The notes below the pieces were generated by a model. That model was not told the origin of the DNA. It made no database searches and was given only the letters and a program-made list of their open reading frames with translations. Positions 40,159 to 50,250 of a stretch of 64,000 nucleotides of DNA are shown piece by piece. Origin of the DNA: Vreelandella lionensis (lineage in GTDB: Bacteria > Pseudomonadota > Gammaproteobacteria > Pseudomonadales > Halomonadaceae); the NCBI RefSeq assembly GCF_002087295.1, contig NZ_MWVI01000099.1:1-64000 (forward strand), written 5' to 3'. The position numbers and the translations under genes are program-made. Positions within the stretch are counted from its first letter, which is position 1, and every line of letters starts with the position of its first letter.

Positions 40159-40851
40159 CTAACGATGACGGCGGCGGGCTAAATCCAGCATCAGCTCGCG
40201 AGAACGTAATGCCGTTGGGCCAAGATGGGGGGCCAGCGCTGCCCGCATGACCGCTTTCAGAGCGCTCGCTAAGCCCGTAGGCTGCCAGTCGCCTTGCTCT
40301 ATGTAGCGTAAGGTGCGACCTTCAATACCCTGTTCCGCCGCCACAAAAGCACGGCTGTCAGCATCAAAGCGATAGCGTTGGTGCGGGTCCAGCGCTCCGC
40401 CTTCAGGGGTACAAAAACGCGGCGTGGCCTCAAGCACCTCCAATAGCGCCCACTCATAGCGTCTAAGCGCCAAGCCCCGCTCCGCAGGTACCGGCAGCGC
40501 ATCTAGCAAAGCACTATAAAAAGCAAAGACATCGGTGGCGACCAGTTCAAGCGGGAGTAAGCGAGTAGCAATTTCATTGGCGTAGAGACCACACAGCAGG
40601 CCTTCGCCTGCTAGCAGCGCGGTGTGACCTCGCGATTCCATAAACGTTAACGTTTTAAACTCTCGCTCTCCCCGCCATGACACAAATAGCGGGGTGAACG
40701 GCTGCAGCCGCTGGCGAGATTTAGAACCGGGCCGCTGGCCGCCGTGGGCAACCGCCCGAATGCGGCCATGGTTGAGCGTTAATAAGTCGACCAGCGCGCT
40801 GGTTTCACGATATGCCCGACGGTGCAGCAGAAACGCAGGCTCGGCGGTCAT
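40159..40851 (-). CDS. recO: DNA repair protein RecO
   Basis: Recombination mediator that works with RecR to load RecA on SSB-coated DNA. It has 230 residues: an N-terminal OB fold ([33 protein letters not shown]) followed by a helical C-terminal domain ending [15 protein letters not shown]. No complete zinc-finger cysteines are present, as in many gammaproteobacterial RecO. Its ATG overlaps the era stop (ATGA). A palindromic AAACGTTAACGTTT within the coding sequence (40642-40655) is probably incidental. Confidence 0.92.
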   Translation of the reverse strand: MTAEPAFLLHRRAYRETSALVDLLTLNHGRIRAVAHGGQRPGSKSRQRLQPFTPLFVSWRGEREFKTLTFMESRGHTALLAGEGLLCGLYANEIATRLLPLELVATDVFAFYSALLDALPVPAERGLALRRYEWALLEVLEATPRFCTPEGGALDPHQRYRFDADSRAFVAAEQGIEGRTLRYIEQGDWQPTGLASALKAVMRAALAPHLGPTALRSRELMLDLARRRHR

Positions 40852-41760
40852 GGCGGTGCTCCAACGAGATCGTAACCCCGGCTCTTCAGTGCCCCCTCGT
40901 CATCCGACCAGCCGCGCTTCACCTTCACCCACATATTCAGCATGACCTTAGTACCCAGCGCACGCTCCATATCCAGGCGCGCTTCACGGCCCAATACTCT
41001 TGATTCGGTCGCCGTTCTCGCCGATCAAAATCACTTTCTGACCTTGGCGCTCCACCAAAATCAGCGCACTGATGTGCGTGACGCGTCGGTCTCGCGGAAC
41101 TCTTCGATCTCGACCGTCATCTGGTAAGGCAGTTCGTCACCTAGCTGGCGCATGACTTTCTCACGCACCAGTTCGGCCGCCATAAAGCGCAGGCTCTTGT
41201 CGGTGATTTGATCTTCTGGGAAGAAGTGGATGCTCTCCGGCAAGTGCTTGGCGACTTCCTCCTCCAGGGTCTCTACCTGAGTGCCGTGCTTGGCGGAGAT
41301 GGGCACAACGGCAGCAAACTCACGGCGTGCGCCTACCTCGGCCAGCCAAGGCAGCAGGTCGGCTTTATCCTGGAGACGATCGACCTTATTGACCGCTAGA
41401 ATTACCGGCGCTTTCACATGCTCTAAACGCTTTAATACGGACTGGTCTTCGTCGGTCCAGCGAGTGCGGTCGATGATGAACACCACGCAGTCCACATCGC
41501 GAAGCGCCTGGGTCGCCGCCTGGTTCATGAAGCGGTTGATGGCCTTGTTGCGATCTTTGGACATGATGTGCATGCCCGGCGTGTCGACGTAGATAAACTG
41601 CGTCTCTTCAACGGTTTTAATGCCCATCACTTGGTGGCGGGTGGTTTGTGGCCGCCGCGAGGTAATCGAAATTTTCTGCCCCAGAATCCGGTTCATGAGG
41701 GTTGATTTGCCTACGTTGTGGACGGCCAACGATGGCCACGAATCCGCAGGTTTGGCTCAT
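40848..41760 (-). CDS. era: GTPase Era (frame broken three times)
   Basis: Essential 16S rRNA-binding GTPase for 30S assembly. From ATG 41760 ([14 protein letters not shown]) to TGA 40848 it restores to 303 residues. G1 is [14 protein letters not shown]3 DTPGMH, G4 NKVD, and the C-terminal KH domain carries [15 protein letters not shown]. Three indels are needed: an extra base at 41718-41719 just before the P-loop, a missing base near 41082-41087 (then [16 protein letters not shown]), and an extra G in the GGGCC run at 40988-40992 (then [15 protein letters not shown]). The three cancel to an intact total frame, strong evidence for sequencing error. It overlaps rnc and recO by ATGA on each side. 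Confidence 0.9.
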
Positions 41761-42449
41761 GATTTGTCTCCAGGGGGGTGTTCGAGATAGGACAGTGCTT
41801 CTTCCGCAGCCTGCTGTTCAGCGTGGCGGCGGCTGGGGCCTTTACCAGTGGTATGCTCGCTTAGTAGCTCGATGTAGCACTCCACGGTAAAGGTCTGGGC
41901 ATGCGCCTCTCCCTTTACAGAGACCACTTCATAGCGCGGCAGCGCCGCTTGGCGCGACTGCAAAAACTCTTGTAAGCGTGTTTTGGGGTCTTTTTGGGTA
42001 TCTTGCAGCGAAATATTTTCTAGACGCTCGGCATACCACGCCAGCACGCGCTCGCGTACCGCATCCATACCGGCATCCAGGTAAATCGCGCCTATCACGG
42101 CTTCCACGGCGTCTGCGAGAATTGACCCGCGGCGGTGGCCGCCACTCTTCATCTCACCGGAGCCTAAACGTAAACACTCACCGAACGCCATTTCCCGCGC
42201 CAGTTCGGCGAGGGTTTGGCCTTTTACCAAGCGGGCACGCAGGCGGGAAAGCTGTCCTTCCCGCGCCTGGGGAAAGCGCTGAAACAACGCTTCGGCAATC
42301 ACGAAATTGACGATAGAGTCACCTAGAAATTCCAGGCGCTCATTGTTACGACCACCGTAGCTGCGATGGGTCATGGCCAGTTCCAAAAGCGTTGGGTCGC
42401 CAAAGGTATGGCCGATTCGTCGGCAAAAAGCGGTTAAGGAATTACTCAC
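41757..42449 (-). CDS. rnc: Ribonuclease III
   Basis: Double-strand-specific endonuclease that processes rRNA and regulates mRNAs. It has 230 residues. The signature [20 protein letters not shown] carries the metal-binding Glu and Asp residues, and [16 protein letters not shown] carries the second acidic pair. The C-terminal dsRNA-binding domain runs from about 155 ([22 protein letters not shown]) to [19 protein letters not shown]. It is followed by era with ATGA overlap. Confidence 0.96.
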   Translation of the reverse strand: MSNSLTAFCRRIGHTFGDPTLLELAMTHRSYGGRNNERLEFLGDSIVNFVIAEALFQRFPQAREGQLSRLRARLVKGQTLAELAREMAFGECLRLGSGEMKSGGHRRGSILADAVEAVIGAIYLDAGMDAVRERVLAWYAERLENISLQDTQKDPKTRLQEFLQSRQAALPRYEVVSVKGEAHAQTFTVECYIELLSEHTTGKGPSRRHAEQQAAEEALSYLEHPPGDKS

Positions 42450-42513
42450 AGTGCTCCTACGTCATTGACGTTAACTAAGATAACCACACTAACGGTTTGT
42501 AAATTATGCTGCT

Positions 42514-43317
42514 TCATTCAATACGCCGTACGCTGGTGAAGCTGGGCAGGCCGCCATCCCAGTGCATCCAAACAGCAAACGCGCGGCCCACAATGTTATC
42601 TTCGGGCACAAAGCCCCAGTAGCGGCTGTCATTGGAATGGTCGCGGTTATCCCCCATAGTGAAGTAGTGGCCTTCAGGCACGACGACTTCGCTCATTTGC
42701 GGGCCTGGGTCACGGGGGTTGTTATAAATAAAGTGGCTGACTTCGCCTAACTGCTCTTCCAGCAGTAGCTGCTGGGGAGAGAGCTCCGGGCCCTCTTCAA
42801 TCAGTACTTTGGTAACCGGCTCGCCGTTGATATAGAGCTGCTTGCCCTCATAGCGAATACGGTCGCCGGGCAGGCCCACCACGCGCTTAATAAAGTTCAC
42901 CGATGGTTCTTCGGGGAAGCGGAACACCATCACATCGCCCCGCTCAGGGTCGTCTACCTCCAAAAAGCGGTTATGGACAACAGGCAGCCGAAGCCCATAG
43001 GCAAATTTATTCACTAGAATAAAGTCACCGATTTCCAGGGTAGGCTTCATGGAACCAGAGGGAATCTGAAACGGCTCTACGATAAAGCTACGCACCACCA
43101 ACACGACGAGTAGCACCGGAAAAAACGAACGCGCGTAATCGACTGGCCACGGTTCTTTTAGGAGCTTTTCCCGAGTTGGCGCATCCAGGCCTTCCATGGT
43201 GGCCGTTTCAGCTTTGGCCACACGCTCACGGCGCTTTGGCCGAAGCACCAGCACATCCAGCAGATAAATGGCTCCAGAGAGTGCAACGGCGAGGACCAGT
43301 AATAGTGAAAAATCCAT
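42514..43317 (-). CDS. lepB: Signal peptidase I
   Basis: Inner-membrane serine protease that removes signal peptides from Sec/Tat substrates. It has 267 residues, with two N-terminal TM segments (FSLLLVLAVALSGAIYLLDVLVL and the segment around FFPVLLVVLVVRSFI). The catalytic Ser is in QIPSGSMKPTLEIGDFILVN and the general-base Lys in FIKRVVGLPGDRI. Box E, MGDNRDHSNDSRYWGFV, is intact. It lies 15 bp after lepA, in the conserved lepA-lepB-rnc order. Confidence 0.96.
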   Translation of the reverse strand: MDFSLLLVLAVALSGAIYLLDVLVLRPKRRERVAKAETATMEGLDAPTREKLLKEPWPVDYARSFFPVLLVVLVVRSFIVEPFQIPSGSMKPTLEIGDFILVNKFAYGLRLPVVHNRFLEVDDPERGDVMVFRFPEEPSVNFIKRVVGLPGDRIRYEGKQLYINGEPVTKVLIEEGPELSPQQLLLEEQLGEVSHFIYNNPRDPGPQMSEVVVPEGHYFTMGDNRDHSNDSRYWGFVPEDNIVGRAFAVWMHWDGGLPSFTSVRRIE

Positions 43318-43332
43318 GTGGGGTTCGTATCC

Positions 43333-45150
43333 CTAGTCGTTTACCTTGAGCACAGCAAGGAAGGCATCTTGGGGAATTTCAACACGCCCCACCTGTTTCA
43401 TCCGTTTCTTACCGGCTTTCTGTTTCTCTAGCAGCTTTTTCTTACGGCTGACGTCGCCGCCGTAACACTTAGCCGTGACGTTTTTACGTAGAGCCTTCAC
43501 CGTAGAACGAGCAACCACCTGACCACCAATCGCTGCCTGAATCGCTACGTCAAACATCTGACGCGGAATCAGCTCTTTCATCTTCTCCACCAGCAAACGG
43601 CCGCGGGAGTGAGCATGGTCGCGGTGGATAATGACCGCCAGGGCGTCGACTTTATCACCGTTAATCAATACATCGAGACGCACCAGTTTCGCCGCTTCAA
43701 AGCGCTCGAAGTTGTACTCTAGCGAGGCATAACCGCGAGAGATGGATTTTAAACGGTCAAAGAAGTCCATGACCACTTCCGACATGGGCAGCTCATAGGT
43801 CAGCTGAATCTGGTTACCTAAAAACTGCATGTCCAACTGGGTGCCACGACGCTGCTCGCACTCGGCGATGACGTTACCTACAAACTCCTGAGGTACCAGA
43901 ATGCTGGCACGCACGATGGGCTCGCGCATCTGCTCTACATCGGCCATATCAGGCAGCTTGGAGGGGTTGGAGACGTACTGGATGTCGCCGTTCTTCATGG
44001 CGAGTTCATAGACAACCGTTGGCGCGGTGGTCAGCAGATCCAGATCGTACTCACGCTCCAAGCGCTCTTGGATGATCTCCATATGCAGCGTGCCGAGGAA
44101 GCCTACGCGGAAACCAAAGCCCAGTGCATCGGAGTTTTCCGGCTCGTACTCAAGAGAAGCATCGTTAAGGGCGAGCTTTTCCAGGGCATCGCGGAAATCT
44201 TCATAATCGTCCGCGCTCACAGGGAACATACCGGCGTAAACTTGCGGCTTCACTTTCTGGAAACCTGGCAGACGCGGCACATCTGGGGTCTTGGTGTGGG
44301 TGATGGTATCGCCCACGGGTGCCCCATGAATCTCTTTGATACCGGCCACGATAAAGCCGACTTCACCGGCACGGAGGATATTGGTCTCTTTGCGCAGCGG
44401 GGTAAAAATACCCACTTCCGTGGCGTTCCAGTCGCGGCCAGTCGACTTGATGCGAATTTTGTCGCCCTTACGCAGCGTGCCGTCAAACAGGCGCACCAGC
44501 GAGACAACGCCCAGGTAGTTATCGAACCAGGAGTCGACAATCAGCGCTTGGAGAGGTGCATCGGGGTCACCCTTGGGCGGCGGAATATCGCGCACTAGGC
44601 GCTCTAGCAGCGCGTCAATGCCGATACCGCTTTTCGCTGATACCTGGCAGGCATCGGTCGCATCTAAGCCGATAATCTCCTCTACTTCCTGGGCGACCCG
44701 GTCGGGGTCGGCCTGGGGCAGATCGATTTTGTTGAGTACCGGCAGGACTTCCAGCCCTTGCTCAATAGCGGTATAGCAGTTGGCCACCGATTGCGCTTCG
44801 ACCCCTTGGGCGGCATCAACCACCAGCAGCGCCCCTTCACAGGCGTACAGCGAGCGCGAGACTTCATAGGAGAAGTCAACGTGCCCTGGGGTATCGATAA
44901 AGTTGAGCTGGTAGACCTGTCCATCGGCAGCGGTATAGTCCAGCGTTACCGACTGCGCCTTAATAGTAATGCCCCACTCCCGCTCGATATCCATGGAGTC
45001 GAGCACTTGCTCCTTCAGCTCACGTTCCGTCAAACCGCCACAGGTTTGAATCAGACGATCAGAGAGCGTCGATTTACCGTGGTCGATGTGGGCGATAATG
45101 GAGAAATTGCGAATATGCTTGAGCTTTCCGCTGGAAACGTCATGAGACAT
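43333..45150 (-). CDS. lepA: Elongation factor 4 (LepA)
   Basis: Ribosome-binding GTPase that can back-translocate or assist stalled or immature ribosomes. It has 605 residues. The GTPase motifs are [27 protein letters not shown] and NKIDLP. The EF-G-like domains II, III and V follow, and the LepA-specific C-terminal domain has [31 protein letters not shown]. It is first in a seven-gene minus-strand operon ending at acpS. The gap to mucD (45151-45338) contains a hairpin but no clear promoter. Confidence 0.97.
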   Translation of the reverse strand: MSHDVSSGKLKHIRNFSIIAHIDHGKSTLSDRLIQTCGGLTERELKEQVLDSMDIEREWGITIKAQSVTLDYTAADGQVYQLNFIDTPGHVDFSYEVSRSLYACEGALLVVDAAQGVEAQSVANCYTAIEQGLEVLPVLNKIDLPQADPDRVAQEVEEIIGLDATDACQVSAKSGIGIDALLERLVRDIPPPKGDPDAPLQALIVDSWFDNYLGVVSLVRLFDGTLRKGDKIRIKSTGRDWNATEVGIFTPLRKETNILRAGEVGFIVAGIKEIHGAPVGDTITHTKTPDVPRLPGFQKVKPQVYAGMFPVSADDYEDFRDALEKLALNDASLEYEPENSDALGFGFRVGFLGTLHMEIIQERLEREYDLDLLTTAPTVVYELAMKNGDIQYVSNPSKLPDMADVEQMREPIVRASILVPQEFVGNVIAECEQRRGTQLDMQFLGNQIQLTYELPMSEVVMDFFDRLKSISRGYASLEYNFERFEAAKLVRLDVLINGDKVDALAVIIHRDHAHSRGRLLVEKMKELIPRQMFDVAIQAAIGGQVVARSTVKALRKNVTAKCYGGDVSRKKKLLEKQKAGKKRMKQVGRVEIPQDAFLAVLKVND

Positions 45151-45294
45151 CGAGTGTGTTCTGCCTTATTGGTACGCAAGCGTGGGGGTGCGGCGCTAGG
45201 CCGAAGGGCAAAAAATCGAGGACCGCACCACTGCATTGCCAAAGTTCGTCAAAAGATAAGCGCTATTGTAGCGATATGCGGGGGATAGGAACAG

Positions 45295-45319
45295 CAGTCC
45301 GGCGAGAACCGCCGGACTG
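45295..45319 (-). terminator. Strong hairpin after mucD, probable terminator
   Basis: CAGTCCGGC (45295-45303) pairs perfectly with GCCGGACTG (45311-45319) around a 7-base loop, 20 bp downstream of the mucD stop. The T-tract on the minus strand is poor, so termination efficiency is uncertain and some read-through into lepA is possible. Confidence 0.55.
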
Positions 45320-45338
45320 GAGTAAAGACAAGGAGGGG

Positions 45339-46745
45339 TTATTCGAGTCTTAATGCCACAAACAACGAACGACCATCACGGTATAGCCGCACAGGAATAG
45401 CACGGTCATTGGGCAGCTTTTCTACAATGCGCATTAGCTCGTCTGCCGACGCCACGCTGCGGTGATCAATACTCACCAGAATATCGCCAGCGCGCAGGCC
45501 CGCCTGGGCAGCCACACTATTAGGCTCTACCTGACTGACTACAACGCCGCCATTGATGTTCAGCCGCTCCCGCATTGCTTGATCCACTTCAGCAACTGCG
45601 ACACCTAGGCGTACTTGGCTATCGCTATTGGCTGCCGATGTTGCTTCGTTCATATCGGGCCAGCTGCCCAGCTCTACCGTTTCTGAGACTTGCTCGCCAT
45701 CACGCATTAGCGTTAGTTCGACATCATTGCCAGGTGCTACACGACCAATTAAGCGAGGCAGCGTACTTGAACGGTCAACCTCTTCGCCATTCACTTCGAT
45801 AATGACATCTCCCGCTTGCAGGCCACCCTGGGCCGCAGGGCCTTCTGGATCAAGGTCGGCGATCAGTGCGCCAATGGCTTTGCTCATGCCAAAAGACTCA
45901 GCCAGATCTTGAGATACCGGCTGGAGCATGACACCCAGCCAACCACGATTAACGTGGCCATCTTCACGAAGCTGATCGGCGACATCCATAGCAACGTTAA
46001 TCGGAATAGCGAACGAAAGCCCCATAAAGCCACCGCTGCGGGTAAAGATCTGCGAGTTAATACCCACGACCTCCCCCTGTAAATTAAACAGCGGTCCACC
46101 GGAGTTGCCAGGGTTAATCGCTACATCGGTTTGAATAAACGGTACGTAGGCATCACGGGGTAGCGTGCGGTTAATCGCGCTAACGATGCCTGCCGTCACC
46201 GAGTGATCAAACCCAAACGGTGAACCAATGGCAGCGACCCACTCGCCTACTTTCAGTTCGTCAGAGTCGCCAAGATTAAGCACTGGCAGATTGTTAGCAT
46301 CAATTTTCAGGAGTGCCACATCAGTTTGAGTATCGCTACCGATCAGCTCAGCCGACAATTCGCGCCGGTCGTTCAAGCGCACCAGGATTTCGTCGGCATC
46401 CTGCACCACATGGGCGTTTGTCATGACATAGCCATCAGCGCTGATAATAAAGCCAGAGCCTAACGATTGGCGCTCCTCACTGCCTCCCCCGCTACTGCCT
46501 GGGGGTGTCGGAAAACTATCGCCAAAGAAGTGACGGAAGATTTCAGGGATTTCCTGGCCGCCAAACCCTTGAATGGCCGGGCTACGCTGAACCGTTCGAC
46601 TGGTGGAGATATTCACAACGCCCGGTGCAGCATCTTCCACCAATTCAGTGAAATCGGGCAGCGTTTGCGCATAGGCGTTCTGGCCTATAAAAAACATCGC
46701 GACTAAGCATAGCCATAGTGTCGAGGGAAGAACCAAGCGCTTCAT
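45339..46745 (-). CDS. mucD: Periplasmic serine protease MucD (DegP/DegQ family)
   Basis: Periplasmic HtrA-type protease/chaperone that degrades misfolded envelope proteins and dampens AlgU activation. From ATG 46745 (MKRLVLPSTL, AGGAG upstream) it has 468 residues with signal peptide ending near NAYA. The catalytic triad is His in TNAHVVQDADE, Asp in DTQTDVALLKI and Ser in NPGNSGGPLFN. Two PDZ domains follow (about 270-360 and 380-465). The frame is open further upstream to 46811, but those residues precede the signal peptide. Last gene of the algU-mucA-mucB-rseC-mucD locus, as in Pseudomonas. Confidence 0.94.
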   Translation of the reverse strand: MKRLVLPSTLWLCLVAMFFIGQNAYAQTLPDFTELVEDAAPGVVNISTSRTVQRSPAIQGFGGQEIPEIFRHFFGDSFPTPPGSSGGGSEERQSLGSGFIISADGYVMTNAHVVQDADEILVRLNDRRELSAELIGSDTQTDVALLKIDANNLPVLNLGDSDELKVGEWVAAIGSPFGFDHSVTAGIVSAINRTLPRDAYVPFIQTDVAINPGNSGGPLFNLQGEVVGINSQIFTRSGGFMGLSFAIPINVAMDVADQLREDGHVNRGWLGVMLQPVSQDLAESFGMSKAIGALIADLDPEGPAAQGGLQAGDVIIEVNGEEVDRSSTLPRLIGRVAPGNDVELTLMRDGEQVSETVELGSWPDMNEATSAANSDSQVRLGVAVAEVDQAMRERLNINGGVVVSQVEPNSVAAQAGLRAGDILVSIDHRSVASADELMRIVEKLPNDRAIPVRLYRDGRSLFVALRLE

Positions 46746-46811
46746 GCAACAGCTCCTAGTAAAGCAGATACGAAACGAAGGGAGTGCAACTCTTAGCGAG
46801 CTACGGAACAA

Positions 46812-47267
46812 CTAACTGACCAAGCGCGGCCGGAAGCGTTCCATCCGCCCACGCATTAGATATTTAAGGACAATAACACCGCATATCAATGCACTAAAGA
46901 AAAGCGCTGCGCTTAACCATTCATTAATGCCTAGCAGCGAGGCGCCTCCAGAGACTAACAACGCCGCCAAGAGTGGCAACGCGTAAACCAGAAGCGCTAA
47001 ATAGCTGATATCGTGTTTAGGTAGTGCAATGGTAACTTGGCTACCAAGAGGGTAAGCAGACGCACCGCTAGCGACGCGCGCCTTAGGATACACAGTGATG
47101 TGCTGCTGTTGGCGCCGCGCTAACAGCCCCATACCACAACCACGCCCTTCAGCACACTGCTGGCAGGCAGCGTTAAGCGACACATTAACGGTCAATCCAT
47201 CACCCGTATAGCCAACGACGATACCCGGTCTTAAAAGCGATGCGCAGGCGGCATAAGGGGTAGACAT
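46812..47267 (-). CDS. rseC: RseC/MucC family envelope stress protein
   Basis: A 151-residue inner-membrane protein of the SoxR-reducing/RseC family. The cysteine cluster CQQCAEGRGCGMGLL (about 35-49) is the family signature and may bind Fe-S or act in redox. Two TM helices follow (YLALLVYALPLLAALLVSGGASLLG and LSAALFFSALICGVIVLKYLM), then a basic C-terminus. It lies 2 bp after mucB; in Pseudomonas the equivalent mucC modulates AlgU activity with mucA/mucB. Confidence 0.9.
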   Translation of the reverse strand: MSTPYAACASLLRPGIVVGYTGDGLTVNVSLNAACQQCAEGRGCGMGLLARRQQQHITVYPKARVASGASAYPLGSQVTIALPKHDISYLALLVYALPLLAALLVSGGASLLGINEWLSAALFFSALICGVIVLKYLMRGRMERFRPRLVS

Positions 47268-47269
47268 GG

Positions 47270-48229
47270 CTATGGCTCAATACGAACAGATTGCACAATA
47301 CGCTGCAGCATATCCGAAGGAAGCTCCCCAATGGCTATCCATTGCCAGCGTTGATCACCCTCAGACACCAGCGCCACTGCTGCTGTTGAAACACCTAGCG
47401 GGTGAATGCCTTCTTTCAACACGCTCTGCTCAATAGGGTTAACGAAAAGGCTGACTGCGGCCAACCCATCGCTATATACCCGCTGGTTGCTGACAGGCTG
47501 CCCTGGATCTTGCGGCTGAGCAACAAACCCCTCTGGCAACCACTCTGCGTGCCAAGAATGATCGACTTGTTCGGCGCTCACGTCATCGGCGACGCCGCCA
47601 TCATAAAGTTTAGGAGAGTGAAGCTGGGTAATTTGAAAGGTTTCCAGCACACGTTCTTGCCGGTCACTCATAACATGCTTAAGTAACAGCCCGGTCTCTT
47701 TATCAACCCACCATGCATGATAGTAGCGCTGCTGATCCCGGGGTGAAAAACGCAGTTGCACTGCATCGCGCCCTGCTACTCGGGCATCTTCTTGAAGGGA
47801 AATATCGTAATAGGAAGCCACATGTTGCGCCCAAGCTTCAGAGGCTTTTAAGCCACTGTTCACTTCTGGCGTAAAGCGCGCCATATAGCCAGCAATAGAG
47901 CGTCGCTCGATACTTACCGATGGCCCATCAAGATGTTGTACGACCTGCTGGCGAACACCATCACGAATGCGGTGGGAAAGTGCAAGCGTACGTACACCCA
48001 AGGCATCGATAGCGACTGCCCGGGCCTGAAAGTCATAACAGTGGCCCGCAACCAGTGCTAACTCAAGCCATGCTTGCGTGGTTGCTGGTGTTTGCTGTTC
48101 AGCAACCTCGGCACAGGAGAGCACCGTAGGGGTATCAGCAGTAACAAACGAGGAATGCAGGCTGGCAATCAACTGGCTTAACGTTAATGCAAGCCGGCCT
48201 CCCCATAAAGCACATCTGGCAGTCACCAT
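47270..48229 (-). CDS. mucB: Sigma-E regulatory protein MucB/RseB
   Basis: Periplasmic protein that binds the anti-sigma factor and shields it from DegS-type cleavage, sensing lipids and lipopolysaccharide. It has 319 residues with an N-terminal hydrophobic signal region ending near FVTA. The MucB/RseB fold shows strand-rich segments QRYYHAWWVDKETGLLLKHVMSDRQERVLETFQ (about 155-187) and the C-terminal GVSTAAVALVSEGDQRWQWIAIGELP. It lies 54 bp downstream of mucA. Confidence 0.9.
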   Translation of the reverse strand: MVTARCALWGGRLALTLSQLIASLHSSFVTADTPTVLSCAEVAEQQTPATTQAWLELALVAGHCYDFQARAVAIDALGVRTLALSHRIRDGVRQQVVQHLDGPSVSIERRSIAGYMARFTPEVNSGLKASEAWAQHVASYYDISLQEDARVAGRDAVQLRFSPRDQQRYYHAWWVDKETGLLLKHVMSDRQERVLETFQITQLHSPKLYDGGVADDVSAEQVDHSWHAEWLPEGFVAQPQDPGQPVSNQRVYSDGLAAVSLFVNPIEQSVLKEGIHPLGVSTAAVALVSEGDQRWQWIAIGELPSDMLQRIVQSVRIEP

Positions 48230-48283
48230 ACCAATCTATCAGCCCCTTACTCAGCGATCACGTTGTCCGGCGACCCGCCTTGC

Positions 48284-49017
48284 TTAACGCTGACCCAGTG
48301 GTTCTGTCACTGCTGAGCGCATCAGCGGCATCCAGCTGTCACCACCGCCCGTTGCAGCACCCTGCACATGTTGCTCTAGGTAGGACTGAAGCATGCGCAA
48401 TTGATCAACATCAATCGTCGTCGCTTGCTGTGCCATCATGCCTTGCGGAGCAACGGGGGCAGAAAACCCAGCTTCGCTAATATTCATTAAGCCGCTGTTG
48501 CCCGACTGACCATTAATGCGAAATGGTGTAGGTTCAAACATAGGCATGTCAGAAGCCGTCATAGCGGCAGGTTGTGATGCTGCCAAATTTACCGGCTGCA
48601 CCTGAGCTCCAGCGCTATTCTGCGAAGCCACTGTATTACTCGCGGGCTGAGCACCACCGGTAGAAGCGTTACCATTAAAGAATTGAACGCCCGTAATGAC
48701 CATCAACGACACCGCAGCAGCGACACCGGCACCACGAGCAAACGATATTCCACCTGCCCGTACAGGTGAGGCTGCGCTATCGCCACCCATAACAGGCGCT
48801 GGTTCTTCACGCAGGCGAGCCATAATGCCAGCAGAAAGGTCTACGCTAACGTCCACCCCACGCTCACGCGCATCATACTGCGCGCTAAGTGATAGCGACG
48901 CCACGTTTCTGCCGCGTCGGCATCATCGGGCAGAGATTTCAACACCCGGCGCAATTCAAGCTCGTCACTCTCACTGTCCATTAATGCTGAAAGTGATTCC
49001 CGTGTGCTTTGACTCAT
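48284..49017 (-). CDS. mucA: Anti-sigma-E factor MucA/RseA (frame broken)
   Basis: Single-pass inner-membrane anti-sigma factor that holds AlgU. From ATG 49017 (MSQSTRESLSALMDSES) it restores to 244 residues. The cytoplasmic sigma-binding domain includes LRRVLKSLPDDADAAETWRRYHLARSMMR. Then one base is missing near 48864-48868 (GCGCGTGAGC), after which ERGVDVSVDLSAGIMARLRE continues. The TM helix is GVAAAVSLMVITGVQFF and the periplasmic C-terminus is Ala/Gln/Pro-rich. In strains where mucA truly is truncated the cell becomes mucoid, so this frameshift is biologically testable and should not be dismissed unchecked. Confidence 0.88.
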
Positions 49018-49201
49018 ACTTCACACCCTCACACTGTGTTAGAAGAAGCTCAGCGGCAACACGGCTAGCGCGTGCTTTAACCGCAAAACCTCGCAGGCCA
49101 AGACCCTATTACAAATTACCGTTTGCATAATGCTAATCACTGACAGACAGATAGCATTACGGTAGCTGTCGGCGGCTCAACTCGTTAAAGCTAGATAACC
49201 T

Positions 49202-49230
49202 GTATGACGCCTCACTTGCCAGACAGTTCA
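49202..49230 (-). promoter_or_regulatory. Candidate sigma-E (AlgU) promoter in the algU-mucA gap
   Basis: On the minus strand TGAACTG (-35) and TCATAC (-10) are 16 bp apart, resembling the GAACTT-N16-TCTGA/TCAAA pattern of AlgU/RpoE promoters. It stands in the 272-bp gap between algU and mucA, about 185 bp before the mucA start, and would allow mucA-mucD expression separate from algU. Identified by eye only. Confidence 0.35.
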
Positions 49231-49289
49231 CAAAAAAAGCAAAAACGTAAATGACTGTGACCAAAGCGCTACTTTGATTAGTCAGCGCC

Positions 49290-49889
49290 TTAGTCATCGC
49301 GGCTGTTACGCGCCGTAGTGACTAGCGGACGAATATGCTCATCAACCGCTTCTCGAGCGCGAAAAATTCGTGAGCGAACGGTACCCACCGGACACTGCAT
49401 CACTTGGGCAATATCTTCGTAGGCTAAGCCGTCCAGCTCACGCAGCGTAATAGCGGTGCGTAAATCATCTGGCAGTTTCTCAATCGCTTCATATACCGCC
49501 GCCTCAAGTTGATCCCGAGCAATAGATGCTTCTGGCGACTCTGAGTCCGCCAAGCGACCACTCTGATCAAGAATTTCAGCGTCGACAATATCTAAATCGC
49601 TACCTGGCGGCCGACGTCCACGAGATACCAAGTGGTTTTTCGCCGTGTTAATCGCAATGCGATACATCCAGGTGTAAAACGCGCTCTCTGCGCGAAATTT
49701 ACCCAGCGCACGATAAGCCTTGATAAAAGCCTCCTGCGCCACGTCCTGCACTTCTGCATGGTCGTGGACGTAGCGTCCAATCAAGCCAATGATTTTATGC
49801 TGATATTTTTTCACCAGCAGATCAAAAGCGCGTGTATCGCCTTTCTGAGCACGTTCAACCAGCTGTTGGTCTGTTTCACGAGTGCCCAT
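49290..49889 (-). CDS. algU: RNA polymerase sigma factor AlgU/RpoE
   Basis: Extracytoplasmic-function sigma factor for envelope stress and, in relatives, exopolysaccharide production. It has 199 residues and is intact. Region 2 includes GDTRAFDLLVKKYQHKIIGLIGRYV and the -10-recognising AFIKAYRALGKFRAESAFYTWMYRIAINT; region 4 has LRELDGLAYEDIAQVMQCPVGTVRSRIFRAREAV with the helix-turn-helix. AAGGAG precedes the ATG. It is followed by mucA-mucB-rseC-mucD. Confidence 0.96.
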   Translation of the reverse strand: MGTRETDQQLVERAQKGDTRAFDLLVKKYQHKIIGLIGRYVHDHAEVQDVAQEAFIKAYRALGKFRAESAFYTWMYRIAINTAKNHLVSRGRRPPGSDLDIVDAEILDQSGRLADSESPEASIARDQLEAAVYEAIEKLPDDLRTAITLRELDGLAYEDIAQVMQCPVGTVRSRIFRAREAVDEHIRPLVTTARNSRDD

Positions 49890-50250
49890 TCACACGCTCC
49901 TTCTGCTCGAACGTTTTACGTCGAGCTTTGTGTCTTTTTCGTCCTGTAAGCCGGGCCTTCACAGCAAGCAGCATAGCGTCCCTTGGGCATAAGTTAATCA
50001 TCATGGAGGAAATTAACAGGCAAAGCTCCACCTGCCCCCTTGGTTATGTTGCACGCGTTGAATTGCTAAACACCAATATCGTCTAGTGTTACGCGTTCTT
50101 AGCAGCGCATCAAGCGCTTGCCCCCTCTAGTTAAAACCCTGAGGCTGACATTTTTCCTTAATGCAAAGTTCCGTAACAATTGATTTTTGCCACCGTGACG
50201 CGCCATAGTAGTGGCCACTTTTAGCCCATCGCGAACGCACAGGTAGCAAG
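49890..50250. other. Divergent intergenic region between algU and DAHP synthase
   Basis: This 361-bp gap must hold the algU promoter(s) leftward and the DAHP synthase promoter rightward. A weak GGAGCTT-like sigma-E -35 on the minus strand is seen near 50025 but lacks a convincing -10. No coding frame, TyrR box or leader peptide is recognised. Confidence 0.45.

Noticed and set aside
40642-40655. AAACGTTAACGTTT, a perfect palindrome resembling the LiuR-type sites
   Set aside because: It lies inside recO coding sequence in the middle of an operon and lacks the TTnACG spacing of the three intergenic sites. Probably chance.
42465-42475. TTGACGTTAAC upstream of rnc, half of a LiuR-like site
   Set aside because: Only one half-site matches. 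It stands between lepB and rnc within a housekeeping operon, with no link to branched-chain metabolism.
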